In this document: piece by piece, positions 1 to 7,743 of the stretch
Layout of the letters: every line of letters begins with the position of its first letter
How positions within the stretch are numbered: position 1 is the stretch's first letter
Assembly (NCBI GenBank): GCA_934277945.1
Contig: CAKQWA010000009.1
Span: 1 to 64,000, forward strand
DNA: 64,000 nt
Direction: 5' to 3'
Origin: an uncultured Alphaproteobacteria bacterium
Lineage (GTDB): Bacteria > Pseudomonadota > Alphaproteobacteria > CAAGCB01 > CAG-977
Translations under genes and position numbers: made by a program
Notes under the pieces: model-generated
What the model was told of the DNA's origin: nothing
The model's database searches: none
The model's input: the letters and a program-made list of their open reading frames with translations, nothing else

Positions 1-460
1 ATTTCATGCGGTCGGCGACGTTCATCGAGTTGATTACGGCTTTCCCCGCTTCCTTGATTTTCTGCCAGTTGCAAGTGATGCGGCACTCGAACACGCCGAG
101 TTCGTTTTTCACGCAGGAGCGTAAGTGCGAATACTTCGTCGAGCAGGACGTGTCGCCCGTCCCCGAACATTCCTGATATTTGCACACGCCGCGCTTGGCG
201 TTGCCGTCTTTGCCTTTCGCGCACACATAGCCCGTGCCGAACTTGCTTGAACATTCCGAATTGTTTTTACATCCTTGCGCCAAATCGCTGCAAGCCGCAT
301 TGCCGAGCATCGCCCCCGAATGCCCTTCCAGACATTTCTTGCCGCCCGTCGTTTCCGACGTATATGTATTCCCCAGTTTGTACGCGGGCGTCGTCGCGAC
401 CGCAAACGCGTCAACGCTTGCCAATAAAGCGAAAATGAACGCCGGAAATCCTATTCGCAT
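1..460 (-). CDS. Secreted cysteine-rich protein, 3' part cut off by window edge
   Basis: An ATG at 460-458 opens a frame that stays open to the window edge (153 codons seen). Residues 1-20 look like a signal peptide (MRIG start, hydrophobic core, Ala-Phe-Ala before the likely cleavage site). The mature part is rich in Cys: 11 between residues 43 and 130, in C-x(5-13)-C spacing, with Gly and Lys, which suggests a disulfide-bonded exported protein. I do not recognise the family. AGG sits 7-8 nt before the ATG as a modest ribosome site. Upstream is a strong promoter whose spacer is a run of 14 G, so expression is probably phase variable. The gene reads away from the ribosomal operon and has its own promoter. 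Confidence 0.75.
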   Translation of the reverse strand, partial: MRIGFPAFIFALLASVDAFAVATTPAYKLGNTYTSETTGGKKCLEGHSGAMLGNAACSDLAQGCKNNSECSSKFGTGYVCAKGKDGNAKRGVCKYQECSGTGDTSCSTKYSHLRSCVKNELGVFECRITCNWQKIKEAGKAVINSMNVADRMK

Positions 461-501
461 GGGTGCCTCGCTTGAAGTATGTACACAGTCGCTGTTTTAA
501 T

Positions 502-531
502 ATTATCCCCCCCCCCCCCCGTACTTGTCAA
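502..531 (-). promoter_or_regulatory. Sigma-70-type promoter with poly-G spacer
   Basis: Read on the minus strand: a perfect -35 TTGACA (531-526), AGTAC, then 14 G, then ATAATA. Taking the last G gives GATAAT (507-502) as the -10, five of six matches, with an 18-bp spacer. Deleting one G would give the optimal 17 bp. It points at the cysteine-rich gene. The layout matches the poly-G promoter of Neisseria porA, where tract length sets expression level. Confidence 0.7.
507..520. repeat. Homopolymer tract, 14 C (G on minus strand)
   Basis: Uninterrupted run of 14 C on the plus strand, the longest homopolymer I noticed in the window. It lies exactly between the -35 and -10 boxes of the promoter at 502-531. 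Such runs are prone to slipped-strand mispairing. Confidence 0.95.
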
Positions 532-584
532 GCAAAAAAAACGGACGAACGGGAAAAATGCATAAAAAATCCCCTTTAAACACG

Positions 585-616
585 AAAAAGCCCCCGACAA
601 TGCGGGGGCTTTTTTT
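585..616 (-). terminator. Intrinsic terminator after the rbfA operon
   Basis: AAAAAGCCCCCG pairs with CGGGGGCTTTTT around a 6-nt loop, with A/T runs on both sides. It lies about 15 nt past the stop of the 73-residue ORF and would end the minus-strand rimP-to-rbfA transcript. The symmetry would also let it work in the other direction. Confidence 0.85.
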
Positions 617-629
617 AAGCGTTTTGACG

Positions 630-851
630 TTATTTTTCTTCGCCGTCTTCCTCAAACACGAACTCGTCGTTCTTCTGCATGACCGCCAAATCCGGATTTT
701 GCCGGATTTTCGCACGCTGACGGGGAATTTCAACCCTGTTTTCAAACGTGTCGATTTTACCGGAAATGCTTTGCGCGTTTTCGTCGATTTCCTTTTTGCG
801 CAAAACGTATTTTTTCAGCGCGTTTCCAAAATTGCGAATCTTTTCAAGCAT
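630..851 (-). CDS. Small charged protein downstream of rbfA, unknown function
   Basis: 73 residues, rich in Lys, Glu and Arg, probably mostly helical (starts MLEKIRNFGNALKKY) with an acidic C-terminus. The ATG at 851 is chosen because AAAGGAG lies 6 nt before it; an upstream ATG at 866, 1 nt after the rbfA stop, lacks a ribosome site. It ends just before a strong terminator, so it is the last gene of the operon. In many alphaproteobacteria truB follows rbfA here; truB is absent and this ORF takes its place. I know no family for it. Confidence 0.6.
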   Translation of the reverse strand: MLEKIRNFGNALKKYVLRKKEIDENAQSISGKIDTFENRVEIPRQRAKIRQNPDLAVMQKNDEFVFEEDGEEK

Positions 852-867
852 TTCCGCTCCTTTCATG

Positions 868-1281
868 TCAAGCCTGACCGTCGTCGTCGGGCGTTTTTTC
901 CAAATCGCGCTTAACTTGGGGCGAATTGAGCAACTCGTCAATGTGCGCGGCGACTTCCTGCGTTTCGTCTGCGTAAAAACGCACTTCGGGAGCCACGCGC
1001 AACCGCATCGCTTTCGCCAGAACGCCACGAAAATACCAGCGGCTTTCGTTCAGCGTTTTGACCAGTTCCGCCATGGCGACGTTTTGCGCGTCCAGCGGCG
1101 CGACATAGATTTTGCAGTACGAAAAATCCGACGACACTTTCGCCTGCATCACCGAAAACAGCGGCGCGTCCAGCAATTCTTCGGGCACGTCGCCCTTTTG
1201 GAACGCTTCGGCGACAATGCGGCGGATTTGTTCGCCGACGCGCAACTGCCGCTGTGAAACGGGTTTGGATTTAGAGCGCAT
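868..1281 (-). CDS. rbfA: 30S ribosome-binding factor RbfA
   Basis: 137 residues, normal for RbfA. It binds the pre-30S subunit near the 16S rRNA 5' end and supports late maturation. The N-terminus has the family pattern (RQLRVGEQIRRIVAEAF) and the KH-like core follows through the YFRGVLAKAMRLRVAPEVRF region near residues 81-101. The C-terminus is acidic. A strong AAGGAGG lies just before the ATG. It follows infB by 9 nt, so the two are co-transcribed, the order typical of alphaproteobacteria. Confidence 0.95.
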   Translation of the reverse strand: MRSKSKPVSQRQLRVGEQIRRIVAEAFQKGDVPEELLDAPLFSVMQAKVSSDFSYCKIYVAPLDAQNVAMAELVKTLNESRWYFRGVLAKAMRLRVAPEVRFYADETQEVAAHIDELLNSPQVKRDLEKTPDDDGQA

Positions 1282-1290
1282 AACGCCTCC

Positions 1291-3813
1291 TTACACCTGA
1301 ATGTTGTCCAGTTTCGCGGCGACTTCCTCGACCTCGAAACATTCGACGGCGTCGCCGACGGCGATATCGTTGAAGTTTTCAAACAGCATACCGCATTCAA
1401 AGCCCTCTTTGACTTCGCGCGCATCGTCTTTAAAGCGCTTCAACTGCGCCAGAACGCCCGTGTGGTAAACGACGTTTTCACGCAGCAGACGCACTTTCGC
1501 GCCGCGTTTCATCATGCCTTCCTTGACCATCGCGCCGGCGATCTTGCCGACTTTGGAAATGTTGAACACTTCGCGGATCTTCGCATAGCCCAAAATCTTT
1601 TCTTTCTTTTCGGGCGGCAGCAAGCCTTCCAAAGCCGCCTTCACGTCGTCGGCGACGTTATAAATGACCGAATAGTAGCGGATTTCCACACCGTCGCGTT
1701 TGGCGACCATGCGCGCCTGCGTGTTGGAACGCACGTTGAAGCCGATGACCAAAGCGTTGGAAGCCTTCGCCAGCGTGACGTCGGATTCGTTGATGCCGCC
1801 GACCGCCGCGTGCAAAATGTTGACGCGCACCTTGTCCGTGGCGATTTTGCTCAACGTGGACACCAACGCTTCGACGGAGCCCTGAACGTCCGCTTTGACG
1901 ACCAAAGGCAGTTCCTTGATTTCGCCGGCTTTAATCTTGTCCAGCATCTGTTCGGCGGCGGACTTCATCGTCTTGACCTGCAACGCCTCGCGCTCCTTGC
2001 GCTGACGGTAAGAGGCGATTTCGCGCGCTTTTTCTTCGTTTGCGACGACGATGAAATCGTCACCCGCGGACGGCGTGCTTTGCAATCCCAACACCTCGAC
2101 AGGTTCGGACGGCGCGGCGGAATCGACGCGTTCGCCGTGTTCGTTGACCAAAGCGCGCACGCGTCCCCAATCGTTGCCGGCGACGAACACATCGCCCTGA
2201 CGCAGCGTGCCGCGGCGCACCAGAACGGTGGCGACGGAACCGCGTCCCTTTTCCATTTTGGCTTCGACAATCGTGCCTTCCGCCATGCGATTCGGGTTTG
2301 CTTTCAAATCCAGCACTTCGGCTTGCAGCAAAACGGCTTCGACCAACTGTTCCAGATTGATGCGCTTTTTTGCGGACACTTCAACCGCCAGAACGTCGCC
2401 GCCCATGCTTTCCACGACGACTTCGTGATTCAGCAGATCGGTGCGGACTTTCTGCGGGTTCGCCCCCGGAACGTCGATTTTGTTAATCGCGACGACGATA
2501 GGTACGCCCGCGGCTTTCGCGTGGCGGATGGCTTCAATCGTCTGCGGCATGATGCCGTCGTTCGCGGCGACGACCAGAATCACGATATCGGTGATTTGAG
2601 CGCCGCGCGCGCGCATTTCGGTAAAGGCGGCGTGCCCCGGCGTGTCGATGAACGTCACGCGCTGACCGTTCTGCAAATGCACCTGATACGCGCCGATGTG
2701 CTGCGTAATGCCGCCGGCTTCCTTGCCCGCGACGTTGGTGGAGCGCAAAGCGTCCAGCAAAGAGGTTTTGCCGTGGTCGACGTGACCCATGACGGTGACG
2801 ACGGGCGGACGGGGAAGTTTGTCTTCCTCTTTGTCTTCCGCGCCGCGCAAGCCTTCTTCAACGTCGGCGTCGGCGACGCGCTTGACGCGGTGTCCCATTT
2901 CCTCGACGACGATTTGAGCGGTGTCCGCGTCGATCGTCTGGGTGATTGTCGCCATGACGCCCAATTTCATAAGTTGTTTGATAACGTCGGCGGCGCGTTC
3001 GGACATGCGAGAAGCCAGTTCCTGCACGGTAATCGTTTCAGGCACGATCACTTCGCGGTAGACCTTTTCGGCGGGCTTTGGCGCGCCCATGATTTTCTGG
3101 CGTTCTTTTTCACGCGCGCGGCGGATTGAAGCCAGAGAACGACGTCTGCCGCCCTCGCCGTCGTCGTCCCCGCGCATAATGGAGTTCAGATTGACGCGCC
3201 CCGAGCGCCATTTGTCGTCGCCTTTTTTGGCGTGCATACGGCTGTCGTCGTCCATTGTTTCATGATGTTTGACGGGCGCGGCGCGGCGGCGGGCGTAATC
3301 GTCGTCGGCGGGCGGCATGGCGGAAGCGGGCATCGGCTTTGCTTCCGGCTTTTTGGCGAATTTCGCGGGCTTGGCGTCGGCACGGGCGTCGGCTTGCTTT
3401 TTCTGCGCTTCGGCGCGTTCCTGCGCCTGCTTGCGTTCGGCTTCCTCCTGCTCTTTTTTCAGACGTTCCTCGCGTTCCTTGCGTTCGGTCTCCTCTTTTT
3501 CCGCCTGAATACGCGCCTTTTCAGCCTCGATCGCTTTCTGACGGGCGAGTTCTTCGGCTTTGATGCGGTTTTCCTCATCTGCTTTCATGGCGTTTTTCAA
3601 GACTTCCAAGCGGTGCGCCTGCGCGGAGCTTAAAACGGTTTCGCCGTCGCGGGACGCGGACGCGGGAGCGAAGGAACGTTTTTTCTTGACCTCCACCTGC
3701 ACGGAACGCCCTTTGGCGTGACCGGCGCGCGCGCCGCCCGCCTCGGCGTTGGTTTTCAAACGCAACGTCAGGGGAGCCTGAATTTTTTGAGATTGGTTTT
3801 GAGAATCTGTCAT
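1291..3813 (-). CDS. infB: Translation initiation factor IF-2
   Basis: 840 residues. IF-2 is the GTPase that brings initiator tRNA to the 30S subunit and promotes subunit joining. The first 230 residues are a low-complexity Lys/Glu/Arg/Ala-rich stretch with a predicted helical segment, usual for alphaproteobacterial IF-2. An IF2_N domain (about 255-310) precedes the GTPase domain, with G1 GHVDHGKT (about 340), G3 DTPGH and G4 NKID all present; domains II to IV follow. The ATG is 5 nt after the ylxR stop with GAGGCG upstream. It lies in the rimP–nusA–ylxR–infB–rbfA operon. Confidence 0.98.
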   Translation of the reverse strand: MTDSQNQSQKIQAPLTLRLKTNAEAGGARAGHAKGRSVQVEVKKKRSFAPASASRDGETVLSSAQAHRLEVLKNAMKADEENRIKAEELARQKAIEAEKARIQAEKEETERKEREERLKKEQEEAERKQAQERAEAQKKQADARADAKPAKFAKKPEAKPMPASAMPPADDDYARRRAAPVKHHETMDDDSRMHAKKGDDKWRSGRVNLNSIMRGDDDGEGGRRRSLASIRRAREKERQKIMGAPKPAEKVYREVIVPETITVQELASRMSERAADVIKQLMKLGVMATITQTIDADTAQIVVEEMGHRVKRVADADVEEGLRGAEDKEEDKLPRPPVVTVMGHVDHGKTSLLDALRSTNVAGKEAGGITQHIGAYQVHLQNGQRVTFIDTPGHAAFTEMRARGAQITDIVILVVAANDGIMPQTIEAIRHAKAAGVPIVVAINKIDVPGANPQKVRTDLLNHEVVVESMGGDVLAVEVSAKKRINLEQLVEAVLLQAEVLDLKANPNRMAEGTIVEAKMEKGRGSVATVLVRRGTLRQGDVFVAGNDWGRVRALVNEHGERVDSAAPSEPVEVLGLQSTPSAGDDFIVVANEEKAREIASYRQRKEREALQVKTMKSAAEQMLDKIKAGEIKELPLVVKADVQGSVEALVSTLSKIATDKVRVNILHAAVGGINESDVTLAKASNALVIGFNVRSNTQARMVAKRDGVEIRYYSVIYNVADDVKAALEGLLPPEKKEKILGYAKIREVFNISKVGKIAGAMVKEGMMKRGAKVRLLRENVVYHTGVLAQLKRFKDDAREVKEGFECGMLFENFNDIAVGDAVECFEVEEVAAKLDNIQV

Positions 3814-3818
3814 GTATT

Positions 3819-4508
3819 TTACGCCTCGTTACAAAACAATGACGGAGGAACGTCTTCCGTCGAAAGATGGCAGAATGAAGCGTAACGCCTCACCTGCGAT
3901 AAAAAGGATTGCGCCGCCCCGCCGCGCTTTAAAGCGGCGTGCACGCACTTGTCGCGCCCCAGCGCGCCGCCCGCGTCCGAAGCGGAAAAGACGGACAAAA
4001 CGGGCAAATCCTTTGCAATGCGCCGGATTTTTTCGCTTCCGTCGTCTGCGGCGTCGACGGCTTCAAGCAAACAAAGGACGTTGCCCTTGCGCACCGCCTC
4101 CGCCACTTTTTCAAATCCGGCGACGACCAATCCGGACCGCTTGGCGACGCCCAAAGCGTCCAGACAGCGCCGGAACAACAGCCTTTCAACCGTTTGCGGC
4201 AAATCGGGCGGACAGATTTCCTTGCGCCGCCGCGCCGCCTTGTTGAACAACTTTTTTTCCACCGCCTGCGCCAGCAAATCGCGATCCGCCGTCACCCAAA
4301 TTCCCTTTGCGGGTAGCACGCCCGCCAAATCGGGAACGATTTTACCGTCGGGGGACACGCAAAACCTGATCATTGCGCTTTTCGGCAACAATTCACCCGA
4401 AACGATGCATTTGCGCAACACATCGTCTGCGGATTTTTTGCGCGCCGATAAAGCGTCCGCCGTTTGAACGGACGCTTTTGCGCAAGAATCAAGCGTTTTC
4501 TTTTTCAA
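3819..4508 (-). CDS. YlxR/DUF448 domain protein with C-terminal L7Ae-like domain
   Basis: 229 residues. The N-terminal part (about 32-90) matches the YlxR family, an RNA-binding fold found between nusA and infB; the RKCIVSGE and RFCVSPDGKIVPDL segments fit. Residues from about 110 resemble an L7Ae/YlxQ-type RNA-binding domain (LGVAKRSGLVVAGFEKV), a fusion common in alphaproteobacteria. It overlaps the 3' end of nusA by 20 bp, indicating translational coupling, and infB starts 5 nt downstream. The precise role is not established; a link to rRNA or RNase P function is only family knowledge. Confidence 0.85.
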   Translation of the reverse strand: MKKKTLDSCAKASVQTADALSARKKSADDVLRKCIVSGELLPKSAMIRFCVSPDGKIVPDLAGVLPAKGIWVTADRDLLAQAVEKKLFNKAARRRKEICPPDLPQTVERLLFRRCLDALGVAKRSGLVVAGFEKVAEAVRKGNVLCLLEAVDAADDGSEKIRRIAKDLPVLSVFSASDAGGALGRDKCVHAALKRGGAAQSFLSQVRRYASFCHLSTEDVPPSLFCNEA

Positions 4509-6006
4509 GCAAAGGTTCCCTTACTTTCATAATCAAATCGTTGGCGGCTTGCAGGCTCATCGCGTCCGCGCCGATGATTTCCAGCAGTTCGTCGCCGGCG
4601 AGGTACGCGAAATCTTCCAGCGATTTCACGTCGTTTTCGCCCAGTTTCACCAGCATGGCGGGCGTCAAGCCGTCGACGGCGCGCAGAGCGTCGGACACTT
4701 TCAACTCTTTCAAGCGGGCGGCGAGTTCGCTGTCGCGTTTGGCGACGTAGGCTTTCGCGCGTTTCTGCAATTCTTCGGCGAGTTCTTCGTCGAAGCCGTC
4801 GATTGCGGCGATTTCGCTCAAATCGACCATCGCGATTTCGTCGACGTTTTTGAAATCCTCCTGCAACAGCAGACGGGCGAGCACTTCGTCGACGTTCAAA
4901 ACGTCAATGAATTCCTTGACTTCTTTTTCGCGGCGTTCGGCTTCCTGATCCTCGGTCATGATGTCGATGTTCCAGCCCGTCAAAGCGGCGGCGAGGCGGA
5001 CGTTCTGACCGCGGCGACCGATCGCCTGCGACAGATTGTCGTCGGGAACGACGACTTCGACTTCGTGTTCGTCCTCGTCGAAAACGACCTTGACGACTTC
5101 GGCGGGAGCCAAAGCCTTGACGACGAAATCGGCTTCGTCTTCCGACCATTTGATGATGTCGATTTTTTCACCCTGCAATTCGGTGACGATCGCCTGAACG
5201 TGCGTTCCCATTCTGCCGATGCAGGTGCCGACGGGGTCGATGGAGTTGTCGTTGGAAACGACCGCCATTTTCGCGCGCGAACCGGGGTCGCGGGCGACGC
5301 CTTTGATTTCGACGATGCCGTTGTACACTTCGCTGACTTCCTGTTTGAACAGTTCGACAAGGAACTGCGGGCAGGTGCGGGACATGAAGATTTGCGGACC
5401 TTTCTGCGCGGGGCGGACGTCAGTGATGTAAGCGCGCACGCGGTCGCCCGTTTTCAGAATTTCGCGAGGGATCATTTCTTCGCGCGGCAAAGAGGCTTCG
5501 GCTCTGCCCAAATCGACAATGACGTTTTTGGACTCGACGCGTTTGACGACGCCGTGACCGATTGTGCCGACGCGGTCGGCGAATTCGTTGAACTGGCGGT
5601 TGCGTTCGGCTTCGCGGACTTTCTGCTGGGTCTGCTGTTTGACGAACGTGGCGGAGATGCGTCCGAAATCGCGGGCGAAATTAACCATGGGCAGATCTTC
5701 GACAATGAAATCGCCGACTTTCTGCGCCCCGCCGTTTTTCAAAACGTCGGCGAAAGCGATTTGAGCGTCTTCGTTTTCAATGTCCTCTTTGGAAGCGACG
5801 ACTTCGGTGTAGCGCGCCAGATGAATATCGCCCGTTTTTCTGTCGATTTTCGCGCGAATGTCCATGCCGCTGCCGTATTTGGTTTTGGCGGCTTTCTGGA
5901 TGGCGAATTCCAGCGATCCCAGCACTTCTTCAAAGTCAATTCCCTTTTCGTGCGCGACATCGCGTGCGGCGCTCAAAACGGAAAGATTGTCTGCCTTGGT
6001 TTCCAT
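4489..6006 (-). CDS. nusA: Transcription termination/antitermination factor NusA
   Basis: 505 residues from the ATG at 6006, chosen because GAGGA lies about 8 nt upstream; a GTG at 6021 is also in frame and would overlap the rimP stop. NusA binds RNA polymerase and modulates pausing, termination and rRNA antitermination. Order of domains: N-terminal polymerase-binding domain (to about 130), S1 (about 135-200), two KH domains (about 230-350, with VDPVGTCIGRMG-like and AIGRRGQNV motifs), and a C-terminal helix-hairpin-helix region. It sits after rimP in the usual operon. Confidence 0.97.
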   Translation of the reverse strand: METKADNLSVLSAARDVAHEKGIDFEEVLGSLEFAIQKAAKTKYGSGMDIRAKIDRKTGDIHLARYTEVVASKEDIENEDAQIAFADVLKNGGAQKVGDFIVEDLPMVNFARDFGRISATFVKQQTQQKVREAERNRQFNEFADRVGTIGHGVVKRVESKNVIVDLGRAEASLPREEMIPREILKTGDRVRAYITDVRPAQKGPQIFMSRTCPQFLVELFKQEVSEVYNGIVEIKGVARDPGSRAKMAVVSNDNSIDPVGTCIGRMGTHVQAIVTELQGEKIDIIKWSEDEADFVVKALAPAEVVKVVFDEDEHEVEVVVPDDNLSQAIGRRGQNVRLAAALTGWNIDIMTEDQEAERREKEVKEFIDVLNVDEVLARLLLQEDFKNVDEIAMVDLSEIAAIDGFDEELAEELQKRAKAYVAKRDSELAARLKELKVSDALRAVDGLTPAMLVKLGENDVKSLEDFAYLAGDELLEIIGADAMSLQAANDLIMKVREPLLEKENA

Positions 6007-6017
6007 AGTTTTTTTCC

Positions 6018-6509
6018 TCACTCCTTGACCGACGGAGCGAACGCCCCGATCAGTTCGTCATTCAAAATCAGTTTTGCTTTGGCGATGTCGGCGAACGGGA
6101 TGACCACGCGCGCGCCTTCAAAATCCAAAACGACGTTTTGTTCCTGCACTCCGATCAGACGGGCGGCGGGAAAGCGTTTTCTCCCCGCGACGCAAACCGA
6201 AGTTTCCACTTTTGCTTCAAAACCTTTGAAACGGTCGAAATCCGCCAGTTTGACAAGCGGTCTGTCCAGCCCCGGAGAACTGACTTCCAGCGTGTAGCGG
6301 GACTCGATGGGGTCTTTTTCGTCCAGCACGGGCGACAGGGCGCGGCTGACGGTTGCACAATCCTCGACGGTCATGGCGGCGCGGTCTTTGCGTTCGACCA
6401 TAATCTGCAAAGTTTTGCGGCTTTCACCGCCCTGCATACGCACGCGCACGACGTCGTATCCCAAATTTTCGCACACGGGCGTAATCAAATCTTCCAAAGC
6501 GTTGGACAC
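6018..6509 (-). CDS. rimP: Ribosome maturation factor RimP
   Basis: 163 residues, needed for 30S maturation. The family segments are present: an N-terminal alpha/beta domain with GYDVVRVRMQ, the LEVSSPGLDRPL motif, and a C-terminal SH3-like domain. The start is GTG at 6509 with GGAGC 6 nt before it. It is the first gene of the rimP–nusA–ylxR–infB–rbfA operon; an intrinsic terminator and a candidate promoter lie just upstream. Confidence 0.95.
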   Translation of the reverse strand: MSNALEDLITPVCENLGYDVVRVRMQGGESRKTLQIMVERKDRAAMTVEDCATVSRALSPVLDEKDPIESRYTLEVSSPGLDRPLVKLADFDRFKGFEAKVETSVCVAGRKRFPAARLIGVQEQNVVLDFEGARVVIPFADIAKAKLILNDELIGAFAPSVKE

Positions 6510-6525
6510 GTTTTGCTCCGTTTAT

Positions 6526-6558
6526 AAAAAAGAGCGGGCTTTTTTTTAGCCCACCCTC
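6526..6558 (-). terminator. Intrinsic terminator between the STAS gene and rimP
   Basis: On the minus strand GAGGGTGGGCT pairs with AGCCCGCTC (one small bulge) around an A-rich loop and is followed by six T. It should stop transcripts from the STAS gene 60 bp upstream. Read-through into rimP or use as a leader attenuator is possible. Confidence 0.7.
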
Positions 6559-6586
6559 ATAAGAAATTACAAGAATGTATTGTCAA
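6559..6586 (-). promoter_or_regulatory. Candidate promoter of the rimP operon
   Basis: Perfect -35 TTGACA at 6586-6581 and a weaker TCTTAT (four of six) at 6564-6559, spacer 16 bp. The predicted transcript start falls inside the 5' arm of the terminator hairpin, so new transcripts would not form it. Confidence 0.45.
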
Positions 6587-6620
6587 GACGTATACACGAA
6601 AAAAAACTTCAAATCAAGCC

Positions 6621-6932
6621 TTATTTCGCGTTTTGGAACCTGAAATAGCGGTCGACTCCCGCCAGATGCAGAATTTCGCGCACCTGCGGCGAAGCGAAGC
6701 GGATGTACTGCACGCGGCGGCGTTTGACCGCCTCCTCGAACGCGACCAGAAGCATACCCATGGCGGCGGAATCTATGAAAGAACATTCCTCGAAATTGTA
6801 CACGACGTGCTTTTCGGTTTGCGTTTTGACGGATTGATACACGTTGAAGAAAACGTTTTCGTCGGCGAACGTGAAATCGCCCTTTAAGACGTACTCGCGT
6901 TCAAAAGGGGTCGAGCGCACGCCGATTTTCAT
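6621..6932 (-). CDS. STAS-domain protein (anti-anti-sigma factor-like)
   Basis: 103 residues forming one STAS domain. The segment FIDSAAMGMLLVAFEEA near residues 52-68 is the family hallmark, with Ser54 in the position phosphorylated in SpoIIAA/RsbV-type proteins. Such proteins relay signals by binding anti-sigma kinases or sit in envelope transport complexes. The stop of trmB is 1 nt upstream of its ATG, so it is the last gene of a metK–trmB–STAS transcript. No partner kinase or sigma factor is seen in this window. Confidence 0.8.
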   Translation of the reverse strand: MKIGVRSTPFEREYVLKGDFTFADENVFFNVYQSVKTQTEKHVVYNFEECSFIDSAAMGMLLVAFEEAVKRRRVQYIRFASPQVREILHLAGVDRYFRFQNAK

Positions 6933-6933
6933 G

Positions 6934-7692
6934 TCAAACCCGCTCGAACGTCAGATACACGGGCTTTTTGCCCTTTGCCAGAGCCTTTTGCTCGTAGCGC
7001 GTTTGTTCCCAGTCGTCCGGCGGATTTTTCCAGTCGGCAGACGTTTGCGCCGTCCACTTGAATTCGGGACAGTCGATCAAATGCCGCAAAGCCCAGCGGA
7101 TGTAGGTCATGTCGTCGCTCGCCACACGGAGCAGTCCGCCTTTTTTCAGCAAACGCGCCAGAACGGGAATGTTTTTCGGACCGATGAAACGGCGGCTTTC
7201 GTGCTTTCTCTTGGGCCACGGGTCAGGAAACAGGACGTAGATGCGCTCGAAAGAAGCGTCCGCCAGCCCCGCGAACAAATCGCGCGCGTCTTCGTTGTAA
7301 ATGCGCACGTTGTCGGCGCGCCCCTCTTTCAGCCCGACGTTTTCGTCCAGATTGCCGACCCCCTCCGTTCCCGTCAGATGCGCCAGCAAACTCGTCACGC
7401 CGTTCAGATACACTTCCGCGCCGATAAATCCGACGTCCTGATGTTTTTCGGATTGCGCCGCCAAATGCTCTCCGCCGCCGAAACCGATTTCCAGCCACGC
7501 GCTTTTCACGGGAATGTCAAACAAATCCGCCGCCGCGACCCGTTCGTTTTCGCGCAAAGGCTTCAACCTGACTTTCGGCAGGAAATGCTCGTAAAGCACT
7601 TCGCGCGAGGGATTCAATTTCTTTCCCTTGCGCCGCCCGAAAAATCTGTTTTCCTTAAAAGCGCGCACGGTGGTCGCGTCGGCGTTCGTCAT
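6934..7692 (-). CDS. trmB: tRNA (guanine-N7-)-methyltransferase
   Basis: 252 residues. TrmB methylates G46 of tRNA using S-adenosylmethionine. Motif I is WLEIGFGGGEHL (about 66-77); the family signature FPDPWPKRKHESRRF follows near 155-170, and the C-terminal NPPDDW...TRYEQKAL segment is typical. It lies 38 nt downstream of metK, which makes its cofactor, an order conserved in alphaproteobacteria. Confidence 0.96.
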   Translation of the reverse strand: MTNADATTVRAFKENRFFGRRKGKKLNPSREVLYEHFLPKVRLKPLRENERVAAADLFDIPVKSAWLEIGFGGGEHLAAQSEKHQDVGFIGAEVYLNGVTSLLAHLTGTEGVGNLDENVGLKEGRADNVRIYNEDARDLFAGLADASFERIYVLFPDPWPKRKHESRRFIGPKNIPVLARLLKKGGLLRVASDDMTYIRWALRHLIDCPEFKWTAQTSADWKNPPDDWEQTRYEQKALAKGKKPVYLTFERV

Positions 7693-7711
7693 CGGACAAG
7701 TTCCTTATATA

Positions 7712-7743
7712 AGATTAAAAACGGGCTAGATTAAAAACGGGCT
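7712..7743. repeat. 16-bp tandem duplication at the metK stop codon
   Basis: AGATTAAAAACGGGCT occurs twice in tandem. One copy contains the last codons and stop of metK on the minus strand; the other lies just after it. It looks like a recent slippage duplication. Confidence 0.9.

Noticed and set aside
507..520. Poly-C tract as a sequencing or assembly artefact
   Set aside because: Cannot be excluded for exact length, but its placement between perfect -35 and near-perfect -10 boxes argues for a real feature.
1462..3129. Long open frame (555 codons) on the plus strand opposite infB
   Set aside because: A shadow of the strongly biased codon use of infB; no ribosome site, composition not protein-like. 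The same applies to long antisense frames over nusA, addB, lptD, virB4 and others.
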